Part shown: positions 36,644 through 46,151 of the stretch, piece after piece | How positions within the stretch are numbered: position 1 is the first letter of the stretch | Layout: each line of letters opens with the position of its first letter | Assembly: GCA_024742415.1 (NCBI GenBank) | Contig: JANSYN010000006.1 | Coordinates: 124,001 to 188,000, forward strand | Source of the DNA: Gammaproteobacteria bacterium | GTDB lineage: Bacteria; Pseudomonadota; Gammaproteobacteria; Pseudomonadales; Halieaceae | DNA: 64,000 bases | Reading direction: 5' to 3' | Notes under the pieces: model-generated | What the model was told of the DNA's origin: nothing | What the model saw: the letters and a program-made list of their open reading frames with translations, nothing else | Database searches by the model: none | Translations under genes and position numbers: made by a program

Positions 36644-38824
36644 TTAGCGACGGCGCATACCGGAGCCGCGCATGCCGCCACCCATTGCACTACCACGCTG
36701 ACGCGCGTTGAATTCGCGATTCATACGCTGGTGATTCACCTGTGGGCGCGCCGGCATTCTTGAACGATCTACCTGTTTGGTCTGGGGGCGGTCGAAATCG
36801 CGCATCTTGTCTGCGGCCCCGGTGGACGGCTTGCTATCGCGCAATTGACCCTGGCGCTCGACATCCGCAGCCTTTTCCCAGTTCCTGTTCTGGCGCACTT
36901 CCCAGTCATCGCCGTTACGCCGCGCCACCTGGCCCTGCTTGTCTGCAAACAGGTCGTTCTTGCGATCCTTGCTCGGTCGGGCATTCCTGAGGTTTTCTCG
37001 CGCCAACGCCGGGTCGGACACGCGGTCGCGGTTTCTGGCGTTGTTGTAGAGATTCGTACGGCTGTTGTCACGCTTGATCGATGTCAAATCGTTGCGACGA
37101 TTGCCGATGTTCACGTTATTGCCGATATTGATATCGCCCGTATTGATATTGATATCGTTGTGTCGGTAACCGCCGCCATACCAGCCGCCACAGCACCCCG
37201 GTCGGCCATAGTAGCCACCGCCCCAGGATACGCCCACGCGCAGGAACGGCCCGCCCCAGCTCACGCCAAAGTTCCAGCCCGTCCAGGGGTTGTAGCCCAC
37301 GTGAAAACCCCAGGTCGGCGTGCGCGGATAGTAATAGCCGCCACCCCAATACGGCGGGTAATACCAACCGGTGCCATAGACCGGCACGCCGTAATACGGA
37401 AAAGACCACATATAACCCGGGGTATACCCTACGTAGACCACCTCAGGGGAAGAGTCGTAAATGTGCACATACGTCGTGTTGTACACCGGCGAGCTGGGCG
37501 GTATCTCGGCAATCTTGTCACTGGGGATCGTGTCTGCAACGACCCAGGGGCCAGTGGCCGACTTGGCCGTGAACCAGACACCTTCATCAACCGCATAGAA
37601 ACTGTCGTCTATCCGCAGGACCTGCGCGGCCGTATTCACTGCATAGGCAACGTCGGTACCTTTGATGGCCTCGAACTTCGGCGTGCCGTCATAGTCCACT
37701 GTGAGCGAGGCCTCTGAACGCTTGATGGCTGCCGTTTGGGGGATGGCCGCGTCGGCCATGGCTTCCTCCGCCTCCGGCGTGCCGGAAACCGATGAGCGCA
37801 CTCCGCCAATGTCAGATGCCGGCGGGATAGCGGCAAAGGCTTCGGGGAGTTTGTCGCTGCGTACGAACATCCAGGGGCCGGCCTCGTTTTTGGAGCGATA
37901 CCAGCGGCCAGACAATTGAATGTACATATTGCCCGTGGCCAGGTCACGCAGCCAGGGCGTCTCGGTATTGTCTACATACAGCAGGTTGCCGCCTTCCAGT
38001 GACACCCAATTGGGTTTGCCCTGTGACACCACCAGCTCGGTGGGCTCCGTCGCAACCACGACTTTGGGGATAGCCGTCGGCACAGGATCGTCAGACTTGG
38101 GAATCATCGCCACCAGTTCCGAGGGCGGCTGGGTCGTATGTGCAAACGGGCCCTGTGCATCCCCAGCCACGTACCACAAACTGCCTGAGGTCAGGTACAC
38201 CTTGCCGCCGCGCTTGCTTCGCGCAACCGCCAGGGGTGTGTTGAGAGCACGTTCATAGTCGGTGTTGTCTATGGGGCTGAAACGCGGCTTGCCGTCGTAC
38301 ATCAACAGAATGGCCAGCTCCTGCTCGAAGCGAATAACGGGGGGGTCGTTGTTCAGGTCGTCCAGGCTTTGGCGCGCCTTGTCTGATACCGCCAGCGATG
38401 CCTTCAGTGCAGACAGGCTGATGGTCAGCTCGCTGTTCTGCAGCGCCTCGTCCACAAACTGTTGAAAACGCTGCTCGCCGGTGTCCTTGGAATCCGGCCA
38501 GGTTGCGCGGGTGACCTTGATATTGCGAATCATCGCGATGTCTTGCGCGCGGTCGGTCTCGATAGTGGAAGACAACCAGACCGCGCCGAATATCGGATCG
38601 CTGCCGTCGTTCATTTCTATCGACATGGCCGCGCGCGCGATCAGCGTATTGCCGTTGAGTTCATCAGGCTGCGGCTGGTAAATGATGACAGTGCCGTTCT
38701 CGCCAGACAGCTCCTGGGGCCATTCAACCGCTGCCGCCAGTGGCGACTGCAGGCAGCCCATGCATACCAGGGCCATAACAAACAGCCAGTACATTGCCGG
38801 TGAATGCAGTAGTGATCTCTTCAT
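36644..38824 (-). CDS. Large exported Tyr/Gly-rich protein
   Basis: This 726-residue protein has a signal peptide (possible lipobox MGC near residue 24). An N-terminal half carries repeated modules pairing a predicted strand set with WYxSxxxxGPW (for example RWYRSKNEAGPW and VWFTAKSATGPW). A Tyr/Gly/Trp-rich middle starts after PPSSPVYNTTYVHIYDSSPEVVYVGYTPGY. Then comes an Asn/Ile patch around NININTGDINIGNNVN-like repeats, and a basic Arg-rich tail ending MRGSGMRRR. Similar proteins are labelled carbohydrate-binding family V/XII, on weak grounds. I cannot assign a function; an envelope or matrix role is plausible. Confidence 0.7.
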   Translation of the reverse strand: MKRSLLHSPAMYWLFVMALVCMGCLQSPLAAAVEWPQELSGENGTVIIYQPQPDELNGNTLIARAAMSIEMNDGSDPIFGAVWLSSTIETDRAQDIAMIRNIKVTRATWPDSKDTGEQRFQQFVDEALQNSELTISLSALKASLAVSDKARQSLDDLNNDPPVIRFEQELAILLMYDGKPRFSPIDNTDYERALNTPLAVARSKRGGKVYLTSGSLWYVAGDAQGPFAHTTQPPSELVAMIPKSDDPVPTAIPKVVVATEPTELVVSQGKPNWVSLEGGNLLYVDNTETPWLRDLATGNMYIQLSGRWYRSKNEAGPWMFVRSDKLPEAFAAIPPASDIGGVRSSVSGTPEAEEAMADAAIPQTAAIKRSEASLTVDYDGTPKFEAIKGTDVAYAVNTAAQVLRIDDSFYAVDEGVWFTAKSATGPWVVADTIPSDKIAEIPPSSPVYNTTYVHIYDSSPEVVYVGYTPGYMWSFPYYGVPVYGTGWYYPPYWGGGYYYPRTPTWGFHVGYNPWTGWNFGVSWGGPFLRVGVSWGGGYYGRPGCCGGWYGGGYRHNDININTGDINIGNNVNIGNRRNDLTSIKRDNSRTNLYNNARNRDRVSDPALARENLRNARPSKDRKNDLFADKQGQVARRNGDDWEVRQNRNWEKAADVERQGQLRDSKPSTGAADKMRDFDRPQTKQVDRSRMPARPQVNHQRMNREFNARQRGSAMGGGMRGSGMRRR

Positions 38825-39498
38825 AGTATTGCTCGCGTCATGATTAACAGTGGCTGGTTCTTATTGCCGCAGGGCATCAACAACCGCTACCGCGCACCCA
38901 AGGCCAGGTGCGCAGCGACGCGAAATGGCAAGCATGCAAGGCGGCAGGCCCATCCCTAGCATCTACTGGACGCCATTAGCATAGTGGCTCAGGCGATGGT
39001 TGGCCAGCCTCGGCTGAGCCACCCTCCAAGCCAGATGACTGTGCTGGCCAGTCGCACGGACGCAGATGACTGGCCCGGCCAACGGGTGCGGGCCGGGCGC
39101 ACTTCTACCCGGTTTACAGTGCTGCGGTTTTGGCCTATACGTAATGTAGGCGTGGGCGACACCGGAGCGCGATGGACAGCGCACCGCCGCCGGGGATGAT
39201 GCAGGCCTGTGGCCAGGTGGGGCACACGCGGGCGCATTCTCCCCAGGTACTGAGGTCAGGTGCTGCGGGTACTTCAGGTACTAAAGCCAGGTAGTGAAGC
39301 CATACACTACAACCAGATACTACGGGGGGTGCTGGAACAGCTACTACCGCAGGTACAGCCGGTACTACGGGGGGTGCTGGAACAGCTACTACCGCAGGTA
39401 CAGCCGGTACTACGGAGGGTGCTGGAACAGCTGCTACAGCAGGTACAGCAGGTACAGCAGGTACAGCAGGTACAGCAGGTACTACAGGACGTAACACT
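38825..39498. other. Intergenic region with tandem repeat array
   Basis: This 674-base gap lies between the divergent Tyr/Gly-rich protein and the amidohydrolase. The left part (38825-39240) shows no convincing gene. From about 39245 the sequence turns repetitive and leads into the ordered arrays at 39318-39480. Confidence 0.5.
39318..39480 (+). repeat. 45-bp tandem repeats followed by 9-bp repeats
   Basis: A 45-bp unit beginning TACTACGG starts at 39318, 39363 and 39408; the first two copies are identical and the third diverges in its second half. That copy runs into five exact ACAGCAGGT units (39436-39480), again 45 bp. All unit lengths are multiples of three. The frame of the downstream amidohydrolase stays open through the array and would read Gly/Thr/Ala repeats, but contains no start codon. 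The array ends 18 bases before the ATG. Confidence 0.9.
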
Positions 39499-41247
39499 AT
39501 GCGCAGAATAACGGTAACGCGGTTTCGGTTGCTCACCTTTGTCACGCTCATCACCAGTCTGGCAGCCGTCACCGCAGGCATGTCCGCCAACGCCCGGTCG
39601 GAAGCGGCTGACACTATTTATCTCGGCGGTGACATTGTCACCATGAACCCCTCGCAGCCATCGGCGGAAGCGCTGGCGGTGAAAGACGGGCGCGTGCTGG
39701 CTGTTGGCACCGACGCGGGCATGAAAAAGCACTATAAACACGCTGTCACACGCATTGTTGACTTACAGGGCAAGACTCTGCTGCCGGGGTTTCTGGACGC
39801 GCACAGCCACTACGTGCAGGCATTGACACTGCCCAACCAGGTCAACGTGTATGCCCCACCGGCGGGGCCCGGCAAGGATGTAGACAGCATCGTGGCGCTG
39901 CTGCGTGAATTTCGCGACAGCCGTGACATCCCGCCTGGCGAACTGATCCAGGCCTACGGCTATGACGATACCGTCATGCCCAACGGCCGGCTGCTCAATC
40001 GCGACGACCTGGACAAGGCACTACCCGACAACCCGGTGATCGTCAGCCATGTTTCCATGCACGGTGCGGTGTTCAACTCGGCAGCGCTGCGGCGTTTCAA
40101 CCTATCAGCGGCCACGCCAACGCCCGAAGGGGGCGTTATCGTGCGCGAGCCAGGCACCAATGAGCCCTACGGCCTGATCATGGAAACCGCCTACCTGCCC
40201 GTGTTTGCGCAACTACCCAAGCCTGAGGCTGCGGCTCTCAATGCGCTGTCGACTGCCACACAACGCATCTACGCTGCCAACGGCTACACCACCGTGCACG
40301 ACGGTGCAACGCACGCCAGCGAGCTGGCGATCATGCAGGACGCTGCCGCCAGCGGCGCCAACATCATTGACATTATTGCCTATCCTTTCATTACCGAACT
40401 TGATGCAATACTGCAGCGCAACCCCGCTGCTACCTGGGGCATCTATAACCAGCGTCTGAAAATTGGCGGCGTCAAAATCACCATCGACGGTTCCCCGCAG
40501 GGAAGAACGGCCTACTTCTCTACGCCCTATCTCACCGGTGGCCCCGGCGGTCAACAGGACTGGCGCGGCGAACTGACCTTCCCCCAGGGCGCCATCAATC
40601 AAATGGTAAAACGTGTCTATGACCTGGGCGTACCACTGAATCTGCACGCCAATGGCGATGCCGCCATCGACAGCTTTCTCAGTGCCCACGAAACTGCAGC
40701 AGGTGCAGCCACCGGGCAAGACCGCAACATCACACTGATTCACTCGCAGTTTGTGCGCCCCGACCAGTTAGACAAATTCGTGCAATACAAGGTGCAGCCC
40801 TCGCTGTACACATTGCATACTTTTTACTTCGCCGATGCACACATCGCCAACCGAGGCGCGGAGCAGGCGGCTTACATGAGCCCGATGCGCGATGCCATCG
40901 ATCGCGAGCTGTACCCGACCAACCACACCGATTACGTCGTCGCGCCGCTGGACCCAATGTTCATGCTGTGGTCGGCCGTTAACCGCGTGTCACGCAGCGG
41001 CCAGGTGGTCGGCCCCGCGCAGCGCGTGACACCGTGGGAGGGCCTTGCGGCGATGACCATCAACGTCGCCAGGCAATATGACGAACTGGCCTCGAAGGGC
41101 TCGCTCGAGGCAGGCAAGCTGGCGGATATGGTCGTGCTGGATCGCAACCCGCTAAAAATTGACCCGCAAGAGATCAAGGACATACAGGTGCTGGCGACGC
41201 TCAAGGAAGGAGTGGTGATCTATCCGCAGGGCGAGAGCCGCTACTAA
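39499..41247 (+). CDS. Exported amidohydrolase (YtcJ-like, amidohydrolase 3)
   Basis: This 582-residue protein has an N-terminal signal-like helix (LLTFVTLITSLAAVTAG) and the metal-dependent amidohydrolase fold: LLPGFLDAHSHYV with the HxH metal pair near residue 102, HDGATHASE, KITIDGSPQGRTAY, LHANGDAAIDSFL, LIHSQFVRP and the C-terminal GSLEAGKLADMVVLDRNP. Members hydrolyse amides or cyclic ureides; the substrate is unknown. The ribosome site is unusual because the repeat array ends just upstream (CAGGACGTAAC before the ATG). The ATG is the first start after a stop in this frame. Confidence 0.85.
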   Translation: MRRITVTRFRLLTFVTLITSLAAVTAGMSANARSEAADTIYLGGDIVTMNPSQPSAEALAVKDGRVLAVGTDAGMKKHYKHAVTRIVDLQGKTLLPGFLDAHSHYVQALTLPNQVNVYAPPAGPGKDVDSIVALLREFRDSRDIPPGELIQAYGYDDTVMPNGRLLNRDDLDKALPDNPVIVSHVSMHGAVFNSAALRRFNLSAATPTPEGGVIVREPGTNEPYGLIMETAYLPVFAQLPKPEAAALNALSTATQRIYAANGYTTVHDGATHASELAIMQDAAASGANIIDIIAYPFITELDAILQRNPAATWGIYNQRLKIGGVKITIDGSPQGRTAYFSTPYLTGGPGGQQDWRGELTFPQGAINQMVKRVYDLGVPLNLHANGDAAIDSFLSAHETAAGAATGQDRNITLIHSQFVRPDQLDKFVQYKVQPSLYTLHTFYFADAHIANRGAEQAAYMSPMRDAIDRELYPTNHTDYVVAPLDPMFMLWSAVNRVSRSGQVVGPAQRVTPWEGLAAMTINVARQYDELASKGSLEAGKLADMVVLDRNPLKIDPQEIKDIQVLATLKEGVVIYPQGESRY

Positions 41248-41265
41248 GGGGGCTGAGCGACGCGT

Positions 41266-42003
41266 TTACACCTGCTCCACCCTGCGCTTGCCATAGCGGG
41301 TGTACACAAACGGCCCCGGGGTTTCGGGCCCGCAATCCTGCTCCAGGCGCTGCTGCACCTGGGTTAATACCGCTCGGGTAATATGCGGCAACTGCTGCAT
41401 GTAGCGGGCCTTATCCAGCGTTATCCAGTGCAGGTCAAGCAACTCTCCCGACCCCTGGGGACGCTCATGCACATCGCCCTGTATGTGTTGTGCATCGACC
41501 ATAAAGAAACGCGCATCAAAACGGCGATTGCGATACGGCGGTGTGATAGCCCGTGCAACATAGTGCAGCACATCCAGGCGCGGGTTTATGTCGTAGCGCA
41601 AAAACTCCGACCACGCCGCCGAGCGCGTGCGCAGGGTGGGGGTGTCTGGCTCGCCCACGATCAGGCCTGTCTCTTCAAAGGTTTCGCGAATGGCGGCCAA
41701 CGCCAGCGCGCGCGCCTTGGCCGCACTGCAGCCCTGTGTAAGCCGGTTGAGCACTTGTGGATGCAGGTCATGGGGCGGCCTGATACGGCTATCGGCAGCA
41801 TCGACCTTGCCGCCGGGAAAAACAAACTTGTTGGGCATGAACTTGTGCTGGGCTGAGCGCTGGCCCAACAGCACGCGCGGCTCACGGCCATCGCTGCGCA
41901 CGATAATCAGCGTCGCTGCGTCCTTGGGTCGTACGGCGCGGCCCTGGTGTCGCAACTCTGCAGCACTGACATAGTTGGGGTCGTGCTGGCCGGTCTCTTT
42001 CAT
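41266..42003 (-). CDS. NUDIX hydrolase
   Basis: This 245-residue protein has a NUDIX fold. FVFPGGKVDAADS opens the box and AIRETFEETGLIVG closes it, giving the REUXEEXGU core. The segment between them is longer than in standard NUDIX boxes (about 30 residues including HDLHPQVLNRLTQG), as in the NUDT7/8/19-like group that acts on CoA derivatives. CoA pyrophosphatase activity is therefore an inference. It converges tightly (18 bases) on the amidohydrolase. Confidence 0.83.
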   Translation of the reverse strand: MKETGQHDPNYVSAAELRHQGRAVRPKDAATLIIVRSDGREPRVLLGQRSAQHKFMPNKFVFPGGKVDAADSRIRPPHDLHPQVLNRLTQGCSAAKARALALAAIRETFEETGLIVGEPDTPTLRTRSAAWSEFLRYDINPRLDVLHYVARAITPPYRNRRFDARFFMVDAQHIQGDVHERPQGSGELLDLHWITLDKARYMQQLPHITRAVLTQVQQRLEQDCGPETPGPFVYTRYGKRRVEQV

Positions 42004-42168
42004 TTCTATTCCCTTGTTCTGCAGACGCCTGGCGGGCCTATTCTGGCGCAGGTGAAAAAAGGTGCAACCCTTTGCATGTGACCAAGGCTTAAACTACCCT
42101 AACGCTTCCCGAGGCGCACCGCCATCACCGTGCGCGATGACCCCAGCCAATACACCAAGAAACTCGCC
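42004..42168. other. Divergent promoter region of NUDIX and MBOAT genes
   Basis: Both genes start from this 165-base gap. An in-frame GTG at 42130 could extend the MBOAT protein by 13 residues. I see no clear operator. Confidence 0.35.
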
Positions 42169-43722
42169 ATGCTGTTCAACTCTCCCGAGTTCCTTTTTGT
42201 TTTTCTGCCGCTGGTGCTGGGGGTTTATCACCTGCTCAATCGGCGTGAGGGACGCAGCGCACTCTACTGGCTGATTGCTGCATCGCTGTTTTTCTACGGC
42301 TGGTGGAACCCGGCGTTCCTGTTGCTTATTGGCGCATCCATTACGATCAACTTCCTGTTTGGCGCTGCCATACGCGACACCGTCGGGCGCCAGCGCAAAC
42401 TGCTTCTGATAACAGGAATTGCGGCAAACCTGGCCTGTATCGGTTACTTCAAGTACACCGGCTTTATCCTGGGCAACCTCAACGCGCTGATGAACCTGAA
42501 CCTCAACGCCGGAAGTATCGTGTTACCACTGGCTATTTCTTTTTTTACGTTTCAGCAAATCGCCTTCCTCGTAGACGCCTATCGCAACGCGGTAAAAGAA
42601 AACGATTTTGCCCGCTACGGTTTGTTTGTCGTGTTCTTTCCGCAGTTGATTGCAGGCCCTATTGTTCACCACCGTGAGATGATGCCGCAGTTCGGGCATC
42701 AGCTTGCAGGCAGCGCTATCGCCCGTAATATCAATATCGGGATCACTGTATTTGCCATTGGGCTCTTCAAGAAAGTCGTGCTTGCTGACACCCTTGCGCT
42801 GGTGGCAGATCCGGCCTTCGCCATGGCACAGGCCCAACAGGGGCTGTCGTTCCTCGACGCCTGGTCCGGCGCACTGGCGTATACCTTTCAGCTGTACTTT
42901 GATTTTTCCGGCTACAGCGACATGGCCGTGGGTATTGCCATTATGTTTGGCATTCGCCTGCCGCTGAACTTCTACTCGCCCTACAAGGCGCGCAGCATTA
43001 TCGATTTCTGGCGGCGCTGGCATATGACGCTGTCACGCTTTCTTAAAGACTACGTTTACATACCGCTGGGTGGCAATCGCAAAGGCAGGTACCGTCGCCA
43101 TATCAACCTGATGATCACCATGTTGCTGGGCGGCATCTGGCACGGCGCCGGTTGGCCATTTGTGGTGTGGGGCGCGTTGCACGGAATTTTTCTGGTCATC
43201 AACCATGCGTGGCGCAACCTGATGGGCCGGACGACAAATGAAGCCCTGCGACAATTGAACCGACTGATCGCGCTACCCCTCACTTTTGTTTGTGTGGTGG
43301 TGGCCTGGGTGTTCTTCCGCGCACCCACAATGGAGGCAGCGCAGTTTATGCTCGCTGCCATGCTGCCCCGTCCCGATACTTTTGCCGCTGGCCTTTCGTG
43401 GTCCAAAAGCCTTGTCAGCGCACTGCAGGATCACCCGCTAACGCTGCTCATCGAACCACTGAGCCACAATCCGGCGCACACCACGGCAGCCGTGGTGCTG
43501 GTGTTTTCCGCCCTGGTGGCATTGCTGATGCCCAATACAGTGAATCTGCTGGGCACATCTCACCCGGCCCTGTCGGCAACCGTGCCCGAGCAACAGAACA
43601 ACCGCTTGCGCTCGCTGCAGTGGCAGCCCAGCCTGCCATGGGCCGTGTGCGTCGCCGTGTTGCTGTTTGCCTGTGCCCTATTCTCGACGGGCCTGTCGCC
43701 CTTCCTCTATTTCCAGTTCTGA
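42169..43722 (+). CDS. MBOAT-family O-acyltransferase (AlgI-like)
   Basis: This 517-residue polytopic membrane protein begins MLFNSPEFLFVFLPL, a hallmark start of AlgI/PatA-type proteins. It contains FYGWWNPAFL, the QIAFLVDAYR and FFPQLIAGPIVHH segments, FWRRWHMTLSRFLKDYVYIPLGGN, and the catalytic-histidine motif GGIWHGAGWPF near residue 325. It moves acyl groups across the inner membrane for transfer to surface polysaccharides or peptidoglycan. The next gene starts 2 bases after its stop and is the likely periplasmic partner. Confidence 0.9.
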   Translation: MLFNSPEFLFVFLPLVLGVYHLLNRREGRSALYWLIAASLFFYGWWNPAFLLLIGASITINFLFGAAIRDTVGRQRKLLLITGIAANLACIGYFKYTGFILGNLNALMNLNLNAGSIVLPLAISFFTFQQIAFLVDAYRNAVKENDFARYGLFVVFFPQLIAGPIVHHREMMPQFGHQLAGSAIARNINIGITVFAIGLFKKVVLADTLALVADPAFAMAQAQQGLSFLDAWSGALAYTFQLYFDFSGYSDMAVGIAIMFGIRLPLNFYSPYKARSIIDFWRRWHMTLSRFLKDYVYIPLGGNRKGRYRRHINLMITMLLGGIWHGAGWPFVVWGALHGIFLVINHAWRNLMGRTTNEALRQLNRLIALPLTFVCVVVAWVFFRAPTMEAAQFMLAAMLPRPDTFAAGLSWSKSLVSALQDHPLTLLIEPLSHNPAHTTAAVVLVFSALVALLMPNTVNLLGTSHPALSATVPEQQNNRLRSLQWQPSLPWAVCVAVLLFACALFSTGLSPFLYFQF

Positions 43723-43724
43723 CG

Positions 43725-44885
43725 ATGCTGAAGAACTATACTGTCAGGGTTCTTCTTATTCTGCTCATGCTGGCAGCGGGCGTCGCAACGTTTACCTATC
43801 GGGTTGACCCGTACCGCGCGTTTCACCTTGATGCGGTTACAACCCGCAGTGATCTTATTCACTACCTGCGCACCATCCGGCCTTACCAGCTCAAGCAGGC
43901 GCCTGCACAAGCGCTGATTCTGGGCAGCTCGCGCGCTGCGCGCATCCGGCCAGAGCAGGCGTCAACCGAAGGGTTGCCCGGCTACAATGCCGCATTGCCG
44001 GGAATGACGACAACAGAAGCACTGGCACACCTGCAGCACACCATTCACTATGCAGATGTCCAACGCGTAGTGATTACGCTGGACTACACTTCTTTCTTGC
44101 AATCTACCGCACTGTTCCAGTTTGGATTCACGCCAGGGCGGCTGGCGAGCAAAACAGACCATGGCTGGCTTGAACCGTCGTGGCCACAGGTTGTCGGTGA
44201 CTGGCACACCCTGCTGCTTTCGGGCACAGCGGTGGCCAATGCCATCAACCTGAGCCGCGGAGCACAACGCAAACAGCTCGTGCTGCATCGCGATGGCACC
44301 TGGGAGATGCTGCCCTCAACAGTGAAGTTCACGCGCCAGCAGAAGTTTCTTCGCATCGCCAGGCAGTACCACGGATTGTCCGGGGCGCCTGTTGGCGACG
44401 CACACACGGCCGCCTTTGCCGAACTGGTGCGCTACTGCCATGAAGCCGGGATTGATGCGCGGTTTGCCATTGCACCTGAGCACTTTCTGGCCCTTGTAGC
44501 CTATGAGCGCGCCGGCGCACTTGAAGCTTATTTCGATTGGCACAGGTCCCTTGCCGGTATTGTGCACGACACCGCGCAGGCCGCTGCCGCCCCGCAGCCA
44601 TTTCCGCTGATTGGCCTGCACTTTCTGGTCGATGCGGCCGAGCCGATTGAAACACACTCTGCGACCGTTGATTTTGTGGATGCAGTGCACACGACTTACA
44701 GCGCAGGCAACAGAATAGGACAAACGCTGCTGGCACCGGGTATCGATACCACATGGCAGCTCACACCGGCATCTGTTGAGGCCTACCTGCGCGCCCTGCA
44801 GCAAGCACTGCAACGCTACAAATCGCAGAACCCGGCGCTGCTCAAGGCGCTGGATGACAGGCTGGCGTCAGGTGATCGCCGCTGA
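43725..44885 (+). CDS. SGNH-like periplasmic acyl-transfer partner of MBOAT
   Basis: This 386-residue protein has one N-terminal membrane helix (VRVLLILLMLAAGVATFTY). Its outer domain contains ALILGSSRAARIRPE near residue 62, resembling the SGNH block I serine segment, and DAVHTTYSAGNRIG near 310, with the Asp-x-x-His pair of block V. It has the build of AlgJ/AlgX/PatB-type enzymes that receive the acyl group from an MBOAT protein. The long open frame upstream is out of frame inside the MBOAT gene; ATG 43725 follows it directly. Confidence 0.8.
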   Translation: MLKNYTVRVLLILLMLAAGVATFTYRVDPYRAFHLDAVTTRSDLIHYLRTIRPYQLKQAPAQALILGSSRAARIRPEQASTEGLPGYNAALPGMTTTEALAHLQHTIHYADVQRVVITLDYTSFLQSTALFQFGFTPGRLASKTDHGWLEPSWPQVVGDWHTLLLSGTAVANAINLSRGAQRKQLVLHRDGTWEMLPSTVKFTRQQKFLRIARQYHGLSGAPVGDAHTAAFAELVRYCHEAGIDARFAIAPEHFLALVAYERAGALEAYFDWHRSLAGIVHDTAQAAAAPQPFPLIGLHFLVDAAEPIETHSATVDFVDAVHTTYSAGNRIGQTLLAPGIDTTWQLTPASVEAYLRALQQALQRYKSQNPALLKALDDRLASGDRR

Positions 44886-44981
44886 CGGCAGTGTTACACG
44901 GGTTTCTTCGCAACCTAGTGCACCACTGCCTGTTTGTGCGATGACGATGGCGCCAGCGCAGACCGCGGGCGCGAGTGCCTG

Positions 44982-45869
44982 TCAGGCCTGCAGGAATTTC
45001 GACGGGTCAGGCGCAATGGTGGTGCGGTGCAAAATGCGATCGTAACCCTCGTAGCCACCAAAAGCGCGGTGCAACACACTGCGGTTATCCCACATCACCA
45101 GCATATCGGGCTGCCATTGGTGGATGTACTGAAACTCCTCGCGTGTCTGCCATTCATACAGTTCAAACAGTAACTCAAAGGCCTCTGCTTCTTCCAAACC
45201 CTCGATGCCACAAATGTAGCCAACGCAGCCGAGCAAGGTATCGCGCTGGTTTTCAGGGTGGCGCAATATCAGTGGGTGCGCTCGCACATCCCTGGCCTCT
45301 TCAGAGAACCTGATCTTCATGCTGCGGTCCGCCTCGGTTTCCTTGTCGCCATACATGCCATCTGGCGCGTAGGCCGCAGCCGCAGAGTGCAGGGCGATTT
45401 TGTGTTGCAAGCGGTCGCGCAGCGACTGCGGCATGTGTGCCAGGGCCATCTGCTGGTTGATAAAACCGGTGTTGCCGCCGACCGGCGGAATCACCAGGCT
45501 GTACAACAAGGTGCCAACGGGCGGGTGCTCGAGAAAACTCCAGTCTGAGTGCCAGTTCTCGGCGAACAGTGGCGCCTTTTCATTGGCAAGGCGGGTCAGC
45601 GCCACCACGTGATCATTACCGTCAATCGTGCCGAAGAACGGCTCCTGCCCCAGCGCGCCAAAGTAGCGGGTAATGCGCACCAGGTCATCGTCGTTTAACT
45701 GCTGCTGCTCGAAGGCGATCACGTGGTGCTGCATCCAGGCAGCGCGAATGGCGTGTATGGTCCGGGCGTCGAGCTCGGCTGACAGGTCAACGCCGGTAAT
45801 CAGCGCGCCGCAAGCCTGGCCGCTGGGCTGGACATCTATCCTTGCTGTGTTTTTAGACTCGGTCTGCAT
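44982..45869 (-). CDS. TauD/TfdA family dioxygenase
   Basis: This 295-residue 2-oxoglutarate- and iron-dependent oxygenase has the HxD motif in WHSDWSFLEHPP, a second histidine in SVLHRAFGGY, and the 2-oxoglutarate-binding Arg in ILHRTTI near the C-terminus. The family oxidises taurine, herbicides and many side chains; the substrate is unknown. ATG 45869 has AAGGTGA in front and is preferred to 45884. It stands alone between the acyl-transfer pair and the acyl-CoA dehydrogenase. Confidence 0.88.
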   Translation of the reverse strand: MQTESKNTARIDVQPSGQACGALITGVDLSAELDARTIHAIRAAWMQHHVIAFEQQQLNDDDLVRITRYFGALGQEPFFGTIDGNDHVVALTRLANEKAPLFAENWHSDWSFLEHPPVGTLLYSLVIPPVGGNTGFINQQMALAHMPQSLRDRLQHKIALHSAAAAYAPDGMYGDKETEADRSMKIRFSEEARDVRAHPLILRHPENQRDTLLGCVGYICGIEGLEEAEAFELLFELYEWQTREEFQYIHQWQPDMLVMWDNRSVLHRAFGGYEGYDRILHRTTIAPDPSKFLQA

Positions 45870-46151
45870 CGCGTCACCTTGCACCGCAGCGTCGCTACGG
45901 GTATCCCACGTGAGGGATTATCATAGCAAGCCCCGGCAGTGAGCAACATCACTGTGACGCGCAAGCCCTGCCGGCAAACCACGGGCCACGCGATGGACCG
46001 CAAACCGGCGGGTTTGTATTTCCCGCGCGTTACACTATGCTGTGAGCCGCCTTGCGCCGTCATATTGACGTACCACGTTTTGCCGGCAATTCGTTTCACT
46101 GCGATTCCACAATCGCTGTTTTTTTGATTTTCTGTAAAGGGGACACATCCA

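Noticed and set aside
39318-39480. CRISPR-like array
   Set aside because: The units follow each other directly with no unique spacers, and no cas genes are present.
39260-39511. Open frame of 83 residues across the tandem repeats
   Set aside because: All three frames stay open because the units are multiples of three. The composition simply mirrors the repeat and there is no ribosome site.
43290-43724. Upstream extension of the SGNH-like protein
   Set aside because: It lies inside the MBOAT gene, and the ATG at 43725 gives a clean membrane anchor.
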